From contig OX411547.1 of the NCBI GenBank assembly GCA_948146395.1, positions 33,377,868 to 33,441,867 on the forward strand: 64,000 nucleotides of DNA. Direction: 5' to 3'. Numbering within the stretch: position 1 is the stretch's first letter; each line of letters opens with the position of its first letter. This document shows positions 60,546-64,000 of the stretch, piece by piece. A program made the position numbers and the translations under genes. The stretch is from Fragum whitleyi. Lineage: Eukaryota > Mollusca > Bivalvia > Cardiida > Cardiidae. Below the pieces are notes generated by a model. That model saw only the letters and a program-made list of their open reading frames with translations. It made no database searches and was not told where the DNA came from.

Positions 60546-63172
60546 AATTCAGAATTTTTAATTTAGTAATTTTGATAAGGAAGGAAAGGAGAAGGGGGGG
60601 ATTAGGTTAGAGGGGTTTGTGGGTAGTCATCCAGTAAAAAATCAGAATTAAGACCACCCTTCTACAAGGACCTTTTTAAGAAATGACTGGGTGTGTGAAT
60701 TATAAAGATACTTTTTCCAAGTTCCATGTCATACTTTTGAAATTCAAGTAAAGATTGAAGTATACAAAGTTCTTCAAAACAGACCTTATTTTATAAAGAA
60801 GTTGTGACCTATCACTGGAAATAGGACCATCTGGAAAATCTGAAAATAAAAAAGAGATCAGGGGCCCGTTTTACTTAACTTTTTACGAAAAAATTAATCG
60901 CAAGTCAAAATCACATCTCTACCTGGTATTTTCATTCATTGTTTGATTCTGCCTTGCAATATCTTATAGGAATTGGCTTTAGAAGATGATTCCAATGACA
61001 TGATGCATAGCAGAATTTCATCTTTATTAACTACTGTAGAAGTAGTAATTTTTAAAATTACTTACAGTTTTGACTTACGCAAAAAAATGATCGTAAGGTG
61101 TTAAGTAAAACAAGCCAAAGATCCTTAATAGACAGACCATTTTAAAATCCAAAATCTGAAAAAAACCAACAACATTATACTGATAGGTAGAATGATGCTT
61201 CTGGATTTAGAAAATCTTCATATTGGGAAAAGTGCTTAAGTCAGCCTACACAGATGCAATAGTTTGACGAGGGTCAATGTTATTTTATATCTAGAAGGAC
61301 CCTTTTAGCTGGACAGGTCACAACATCTGGGATTGAGATCGTAAAACATTTTCCATGCTCAATTGAGAATTCGAGTAAAAGTATGAACATAAAAAATAAT
61401 ATAATATACAACTTAAACATCTTATTAACACCATCTTTTGTGTAAATACTTGATATTATTGTGTCTGATTATTGTTATGGTATTACAAAAAAATTAATGC
61501 TTTCAAAAATCTAAAGATTTAATTTGAGAAAATTTTCAGTTGAGCCTGAGAAAAAAAAATAACCTAGGGACCTGATTTTCTATTTCTAGTGTATAAAAAT
61601 GTTAGACGAGGAGGAGAAGTCAGATAACCAATTAAAAGATCAGTTTAAAGAGCGCTGGACGCGAACCCCATCTTCTAGTCTTACAAAACCCATGAGAGAT
61701 GAAACCGTGAAGTACAAGACAATCCTAGACACAGCCATTAATGCAGACAAGATAGTCCAGGATAAATACAACGCGCATAAAAATGCAATCTCATTACTGT
61801 CTAAACCAACAGTGAGTATATCCTATCTACAACTGTCATGATAAGAGCGTTTGTGGTAGGATTCAGAGCTATAGATAGAGGGAGTATTTTGGATATCAAA
61901 TTAATTTGTTTCAATTATTCTTGCACAAATTCTGTATTCGGGGTACTCATTGGAAACCTCTTGTTGAGACTATTCAAAAGAGTGCCCACAACATAGGGTT
62001 TCAGCGAGAAATAACGGTATTAGACTGACTTTACCCCCTCTTATCTGTACTTCTGGGGTAAAAAGTTACTGAATCATGTAATTATTCAAATATTCTCAAT
62101 TACATGGTACATTTACGTGTTAGTCCAAGGATGTCATATTGACATGTTTTTTTTTTAGCCCCCTAAAATAAACAAGGGCTGTCCAAAAAGTTTCGGGAAA
62201 GGTGCTTCTAATCATTTAATATTTGTTATATTATTTTCAGTTATCAAAGCTATGACAATAATGTACAGGTTAATTGAAATATTCCCATGAAATAAAAGCA
62301 TCACAGGAAATATCATCTCAAAATCAACTTCAATATTTTGAATGGCACTTTGATGTCAATTCTTAAAAATGGCTTTTGTTGATATTCTATTTACTTTATA
62401 GGTGCTTCAATATGTATAGTATGCTTTTATTTTGTTTGAACCAAATGCTGGTAATGGTGGATCTTTGGCAAGAAACCCTTCTTGGCAGAATCTAAAGAAA
62501 ATGACGGAGGGAATTGTATCAATCATTGCAGAATAAAAGCTATTCAAGCCTATTAAAGCTGTAGTGGCGAGGTTTTGGTTACCCACTGATTCTATTTTTG
62601 AAATTTCAGCATGAGATAGAAATAATACTACCAAATGCTGGTGATGGTGGATCATTTGCCAGGGACCCTGCTTGGCATGATCTGAGGAAAATGATGGAGG
62701 GAGTTGTATTGTTCATTCTATTGTTGGGCAACCCAAACCTTGCTCTTTCAGCTTATTCAAGCTGTAGTTGTGAGGTTTAGGTTGCTTAACAATTTTTTTT
62801 TTTAAATTTCAGCATGAGATAGAGAGATCATTACCAAATGCTGGTGATGGTGGATCATTGGCAAGTAATCCTGCTGCGCAGGATCGAAAGAAAATGATGG
62901 AGGGAATTGTATTGATTATAGCGTTGGACAACAAACACCTCACAAATACAGCTTGTTCAAGCTGTAGTTGTAAGGTTTTGGTTGCCTAACAATTATATTT
63001 TTGAACTTGTAGCATGAGATAGAGAGATCATTACCGAATGCTGGTGATGGTGGATCATTGGCAAGTAACCCTGCTGCGCAGGATCTAAAGAAAATGATGG
63101 AGGAGGTTGAAACATTGAAGGCTGAACGAGAAGTCATTGAAACAGAATTGAAAGGATGTAGTTTTGATATGT
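45230..63172 (+). CDS. PDCD6IP: ALIX / PDCD6IP, Bro1-domain ESCRT accessory protein (exons 1-12, 3' end outside window)
   Basis: Exons 45230-45432, 49056-49110, 50225-50294, 51505-51632, 52408-52561, 54457-54563, 55768-55884, 57014-57236, 58562-58685, 59832-60009, 61590-61811 and 63013-63172. They have GT..AG borders and total 1741 nt (580 codons plus one base) with no frame break. The product aligns by eye with animal ALIX from its first residue (MATFLAVPLKKTGEVD) through the Bro1 domain (about 1-360) into the V domain. Known family roles: Bro1 binds CHMP4/ESCRT-III, V binds YPXnL motifs, and the proline-rich tail binds TSG101 and ALG-2. It acts in cytokinesis, exosome budding and membrane repair. 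Tyr319 lies in DNDFIYHD, as in vertebrate ALIX. The rest of V and the tail are beyond 64000. Introns are full of small transposons. Confidence 0.95.
46021..46998. mobile_element. MITE-like element of about 1 kb in ALIX intron 1
   Basis: Left end ATACTGTCGTGTCTGGTCAT with CTTGCGC, and right end GCGCAAGATGACCGGACAGC ATCGTAC, are imperfect terminal inverted repeats of about 35 bp. The interior has no long reading frame. Confidence 0.6.
47940..48245. repeat. GGACTCC/GAGTCC family repeat
   Basis: Multiple short GAGTCCC and GGGTCC words in both orientations, as also seen at about 1120-1480 (ends GGACTCCTAGCTTCTC and AAGGAGTCTCGGACTCC), 5875-6020 (truncated) and 57765-58085. Boundaries are approximate. 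Confidence 0.45.
48715..48975 (+). mobile_element. tRNA-derived SINE
   Basis: A-box-like TGTTGGCCAAGTGATTTGC and B-box-like GGGTTTCAGCCCC in tRNA spacing, followed by GTATTTGGGCAAGACACTTTA. That body resembles conserved central domains of invertebrate SINEs. A short A-box fragment of the same type (TGTTGGCCAAGTGGTTAG) is at 33020-33040. Confidence 0.6.
49056..49110 (+). CDS. PDCD6IP: ALIX exon 2
   Basis: 55 nt after a TTTTTCAG acceptor, residues 68-86 (YYDQLTAIENKLPVAENQ), ending CAG/GTATCC. Phase 2 in, phase 0 out. Confidence 0.93.
49345..49480 (+). mobile_element. Diverged relative of the GCCCCCG pearl-like family
   Basis: GGGGCATATTGTTTTACTTG, a CTGTCTACCTGTCTG tract, AAGGTCAAGG words and GGCATTTGTGTTTCATAAAA repeat the order of the fuller copy at 49821-50120. 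Confidence 0.5.
49523..49765. mobile_element. GAGCCTGTG-family MITE, copy 3
   Basis: Ends TATGAGCCTGCACACCACAG and GAAATGTCACACACAGGTGA are inverted and diverged. The internal AGACTGTGCGAATGCACAGG palindrome is retained. Confidence 0.6.
49821..50120 (+). mobile_element. Pearl-like short element
   Basis: 5' hairpin TGCCCCCGT...ATCGGGGGCA, a GTCTGTCTGTCCGTC tract (49868-49910), AAGGTCAAGGTCAT words, a GTGTTTCACAAACA 3' hairpin and terminal TCTTGTT. This is the same modular order as the larger element at 8467-10494. Confidence 0.6.
50225..50294 (+). CDS. PDCD6IP: ALIX exon 3
   Basis: 70 nt after TTACAG, residues 87-109 (IRIQFKWRDAFDKDSFFSG...), matching the F-x-W-[KR]-DAFDK segment of Bro1 domains. 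Donor G/GTAAAT. Confidence 0.93.
50680..51300 (+). repeat. Diverged satellite-core element in ALIX intron 3
   Basis: After a GTCTATCGTGCATCTGTC tract, the phrase ATCAACCAAAATTTACTTGAAT or a variant recurs near 50829, 50947, 51110 and 51262 with intervening GTCTACAAAATATTTTGATT. It is immediately followed by an arm of the CTCGTTAGATATT MITE (51308-51345). Period irregular, about 120-165 bp. Confidence 0.5.
51505..51632 (+). CDS. PDCD6IP: ALIX exon 4
   Basis: 128 nt after TTCAG. Encodes ASGAYEKLCVLFNIAAMMSQ, the most conserved helix of the Bro1 fold (YEK..VLFN.AA). Donor CAG/GTGAAC. Confidence 0.95.
52408..52561 (+). CDS. PDCD6IP: ALIX exon 5
   Basis: 154 nt after TTACAG, residues 153-203 plus one base. 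Includes QASGIFGHIKD and the LMLAQAQEAIYRKA helix, part of the CHMP4-binding surface in known structures. Donor G/GTAAGT. Confidence 0.95.
52700..52805. mobile_element. Partial MITE of the CAGAGGTACAGATAA family
   Basis: GAGACAATTCAAATGATTAC, CCACAACATAAAGTTTC and ACTGGTTTTATTCCCTC align with the right halves of the copies at 56033-56226, 56283-56475 and 61864-62056. Confidence 0.5.
52822..53505 (+). mobile_element. Pearl-like element with about 142-bp tandem units
   Basis: Inverted ends TATACCCCC and GGGGGGTAT, a GTCTGTCTGTCCATCC tract (52865-52925), then AACTCAAGAAC boxes near 52949, 53091, 53236 and 53377 (141-145 bp apart). Each box is followed by CATGAAACT and AGGTCAAAGGTCAAGGTCAC. The open frame at 52989-53264 is a by-product of the repeat period. 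Confidence 0.65.
53553..54081. mobile_element. GTGACC-family MITE, copy 3, with a nested foldback
   Basis: Left end near TGTAACCCGTGACTTGGAAA and right end GGTACCTTTTTCAGTGATGG with CTCAC. A foldback of the GAAGAGAATATTT type (53656-53815) lies inside, which explains its extra length compared with copies 1 and 2. Confidence 0.5.
54457..54563 (+). CDS. PDCD6IP: ALIX exon 6
   Basis: 107 nt after TTTACAG, residues 204-239 (GMKEAMVVKIAYQCSDLYAD...). By my alignment Met209 and Ile213 occupy the hydrophobic CHMP4-contact positions Ile212/Leu216 of the human protein. Donor AGG/GTAAGA. Confidence 0.93.
55768..55884 (+). CDS. PDCD6IP: ALIX exon 7
   Basis: 117 nt after TTTCTAG, residues 240-278, ending ...KSYGEQIARLR. 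The start EWIPCVAMKQAAFHGMAEFY matches the V.A.K...M.A.AEYHQ region of the family. Donor AGG/GTAAGA. Confidence 0.93.
56033..56475. mobile_element. Two tandem copies of the CAGAGGTACAGATAA MITE
   Basis: 56033-56226 and 56283-56475 each begin CAGAGGTACAGATAAGA and end near ATACCCCCTCTGTCTGTACC or its variant. The DNA just before each (TATATTGTATATACGCTTAG and its near copy) is also repeated, so the whole period is about 245 bp. Internal CGATTCAAATGAGTACCCAC is shared with 61864-62056. Confidence 0.65.
57014..57236 (+). CDS. PDCD6IP: ALIX exon 8, with Tyr319
   Basis: 223 nt after TTTTCAG, residues 279-352. Contains DNDFIYHDKVPDI; this tyrosine is the Src-phosphorylated Tyr319 in the vertebrate protein. 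Also contains LGKAVVAKP near the end of the Bro1 domain. Donor G/GTAAGA. Confidence 0.96.
57244..57485. mobile_element. Small MITE after ALIX exon 8
   Basis: Left TTTTAACCCTTGTCATGCT and right GGCATGACAAAGGTTATG are inverted. It includes a GCACATGTGTGC palindrome and lies 8 bp past the exon 8 donor. Confidence 0.5.
58259..58498. mobile_element. GAGCCTGTG-family MITE, copy 4
   Basis: ATGAGCCTGCGTGTGTCATT at the left and GAAATGTCACATACAGGCTC at the right. The internal GTCTGTGCAGCCGCACAGAC palindrome is intact. A decayed fifth copy at 58737-58915 starts TTGAGCCTGTGTATG. Confidence 0.65.
58562..58685 (+). CDS. PDCD6IP: ALIX exon 9, Bro1-V junction
   Basis: 124 nt after TTTTAG. Encodes DLFEKIVPIAVYDAMNMFEG and the start of the first V-domain arm helix. 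Ends after two bases of a codon at AC/GTAAGG, matching the phase of exon 10. Confidence 0.94.
59263..59831 (+). repeat. Tandem splice-acceptor repeats and partial copies of ALIX exon 10
   Basis: A unit close to TATTTGCTTCAGTGTTTTATCCTC is repeated at least eight times before the true exon 10 acceptor at 59830-59831. Two units are extended by about 80 bases of exon 10 (59553-59640 and 59661-59752). The first extended copy has a 2-base deletion that shifts the frame. The second has its acceptor AG changed to GG (59659-59660). Neither has a donor. Two very short copies follow (acceptors ending 59770 and 59799). Confidence 0.85.
59315..59492. mobile_element. TA-flanked MITE inside the acceptor repeat
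   Basis: Begins CAGTCAAACCTG and ends CAGGTTTGACTG, flanked by TA on both sides (59313-59314, 59493-59494), as for Tc1/mariner-type insertion. Repeated GCTTGCTTAA/TTAAGACAGG words lie inside. It splits the acceptor minisatellite, so the minisatellite began before it inserted, or expanded around it. Confidence 0.75.
59832..60009 (+). CDS. PDCD6IP: ALIX exon 10, the intact copy
   Basis: 178 nt after TTATTTCAG. Encodes VLSSLNLPAAIEDAGGDKVP through ELPELLTRNREILDE, a highly conserved V-domain segment. It is the last and only complete member of a tandem set whose earlier members hold only its first 80-odd bases or less. Donor GAG/GTAAGC. Confidence 0.95.
60513..60535. repeat. Poly-C run of 23
   Basis: A pure C run followed by an A run in ALIX intron 10. 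Other pure runs are at 3405-3422 (G), 17782-17800 (G) and 31434-31455 (C). Confidence 0.9.
60803..61322. mobile_element. GTGACC-family MITE, copy 4
   Basis: Left end GTGACCTATCACTGGAAATA with GGACCATCTGG; right end AGGACCCTTTTAGCTGGACA with GGTCAC. The interior holds an inner inverted pair (TTACTTAACTTTTTACG near 60870; TCGTAAGGTGTTAAGTAAA near 61092), suggesting a nested element. Confidence 0.5.
61590..61811 (+). CDS. PDCD6IP: ALIX exon 11
   Basis: 222 nt (74 codons) after TTTCTAG. Contains LDEEEKSDNQLKDQFKERW and RTPSS, matching the family LLDEEE...FKERW.RTPS signature of the V domain. Donor ACA/GTGAGT. Confidence 0.96.
61864..62056. mobile_element. CAGAGGTACAGATAA-family MITE, third copy
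   Basis: Left CAGAGCTATAGATAGAGGGA and right TACCCCCTCTTATCTGTACT are inverted. Internal GGGTACTCATTGGAAACC and GAGTGCCCACAACATAGGG form an inner stem. Confidence 0.6.
62420..63012 (+). repeat. Three tandem upstream relatives of ALIX exon 12
   Basis: Units starting near 62420, 62610 and 62813 each contain an acceptor AG, about 95 bases matching exon 12 (CCAAATGCTGGTGATGGTGG region), then about 105 bases unlike exon 12. That tail includes an imperfect palindrome (GTTGGGCAACCCAAACCT and its complement). Period 190-204 bp. The first unit has an in-frame stop. The second (62610-62769, 160 nt) and third (62813-62969, 157 nt) are open and end at T/GTGAGG and T/GTAAGG. Confidence 0.85.
63013..63172 (+). 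CDS. PDCD6IP: ALIX exon 12, the intact copy
   Basis: 160 nt after CTTGTAG, residues 528-580 plus one base. The end EVETLKAEREVIETELKG and CSFDM matches the family VKKEREGLE.DLK...FDM coiled-coil arm. Donor T/GTAAGT. Three upstream tandem relatives share its first 95 nt or so. Confidence 0.93.
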
Positions 63173-63508
63173 GTAAGTTAAATGTCTTCTCCATGTACAG
63201 AAAAAGACTCAGTTTGTTTCAGCAGATAGAGAGAGTTGTTTGAATCTGAGCATTGCTTGGTGGTGTCGCATATCTTTACAGACATTTATCTTTAATCAAT
63301 GGGATGCTAATCCTAATGATAGGATAGCAGTTGTGGGCTTAAAAAGGATGTAATGATAGCACTGGTGCAACAATTACCAGGAATCCATTGTTAGTGCTCC
63401 AGCATCTGTGATATGACTGAAAAATTGTTAAAGCAGTGTTGGAACCCATTCGTACAAACAAATCTTAGCATTGCTGCTGATTAAGTGAGTTATTCCTTGG
63501 GCTGTGCA

Positions 63509-63671
63509 TTAAGGTAGTGGACCTGTAATAGTTCCACAATTGGGGAGTAATGAACTTTTAACAGTGTTAACCAAGGTTTCCTAATGATTTTCATTAGGAA
63601 ACTTTGGTTAGCATTGTGAAAGTACATGAGTTCTGAAATGTTGCGAAACTATTACTGGTCTACTATCTTAA
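63509..63671. mobile_element. TTAA-flanked foldback MITE
   Basis: TTAAGGTAGTGGACC at the left and GGTCTACTATCTTAA at the right with inverted GTAATAGTT. The centre is a strong hairpin (AACCAAGGTTTCCTAATGA and complement, 63569-63612). Flanking TTAA suggests a piggyBac-type target site. Confidence 0.7.
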
Positions 63672-63783
63672 GAGCTTATGCCTTGTGATGCCCAGGAAAC
63701 ACATTTGTTAGTGATATGACTGACAATTGGTTCAAAGAATGTAAAGCATATCCCAGGCAATCGAAAAAACCTTGTTTAAGATA

Positions 63784-63952
63784 GTCAGGGTTCCCACGCG
63801 TCAGGGAAAAGTCAGGGAAAAATGGATTTTTGAAAAAGTCAGGGAAATGTCAGGGAATTTTGTTGAGTGTCAGGGAAATTTGGAAAATAAGACAATAGTC
63901 AGGGAAATGTCAGGGAATTTTGAAAAGCCTGTCAGGGAATTTTTCATTTCAG
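63784..63952 (+). repeat. GTCAGGGAAA minisatellite
   Basis: About ten irregularly spaced GTCAGGGAA units after GGTTCCCACGC, at the right edge of the window. Known from many animal genomes as a dispersed low-complexity repeat. No coding role seen. Confidence 0.75.
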
Positions 63953-64000
63953 AAGTATCTAACACAAAGGCAATCTCTTTACTGAAAGGTCTAATGTCTC

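Noticed and set aside
63953..64000. ALIX exon 13 after a TTTCAG near 63952
   Set aside because: Joined to exon 12 it would give an immediate stop and no family similarity.

Overview
The window looks like nuclear DNA of a mollusc, most likely a bivalve. It is AT-rich, with long introns with GT..AG borders and no operons, ribosome binding sites or bacterial gene order. Much of it is interspersed repeats of kinds known from bivalve genomes: pearl-like elements with satellite cores of about 140-166 bp, many small foldback elements and GTCTGTC-type simple tracts. The species assignment is inference; no organelle, virus or bacterial gene was recognised.

Only two protein genes can be supported, and they are divergently oriented. 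On the minus strand, from 27963 down to at least 3962, lies a secreted-protein gene. It has a signal-peptide exon, a chitin-binding type 2 (CBM14/peritrophin-A) exon and three near-identical exons of about 690 nt that each encode one GON-like domain. All internal exons are phase 1-1, so the three GON exons can be joined or skipped freely. The 3' end lies outside the window or was not found. On the plus strand, from 45230 past the right edge, lies the gene for ALIX (PDCD6IP, the Bro1-domain ESCRT accessory protein). Twelve exons join in frame to 580 codons covering the Bro1 domain and most of the V domain; the proline-rich tail lies beyond the window.

Layout: 1-4648 and 5283-19044 are a segmental duplication, each copy ending in a GON exon. 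The second copy is split by a 9.9 kb insertion (6537-16425) that has GGCC-rich minisatellite ends and a 9-bp target duplication; the first copy keeps the empty site. The insertion contains a pearl-like element with a 166-bp satellite and a 4 kb palindrome. 19045-24014 is intron with a foldback element of about 975 bp. 24015-27963 holds the most complete part of the minus-strand gene. 27964-45229 is intergenic and made of arrays, foldbacks and microsatellites. 45230-64000 is ALIX, with introns full of small transposons.

The most unusual features are in ALIX. The 5' parts of exons 10 and 12, with their splice acceptors, have each been multiplied in tandem just upstream of the intact exon. Two of the extra exon 12 copies are still open, in phase and followed by usable-looking donors. 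Beside exon 10 there is a minisatellite whose unit is itself a splice acceptor.
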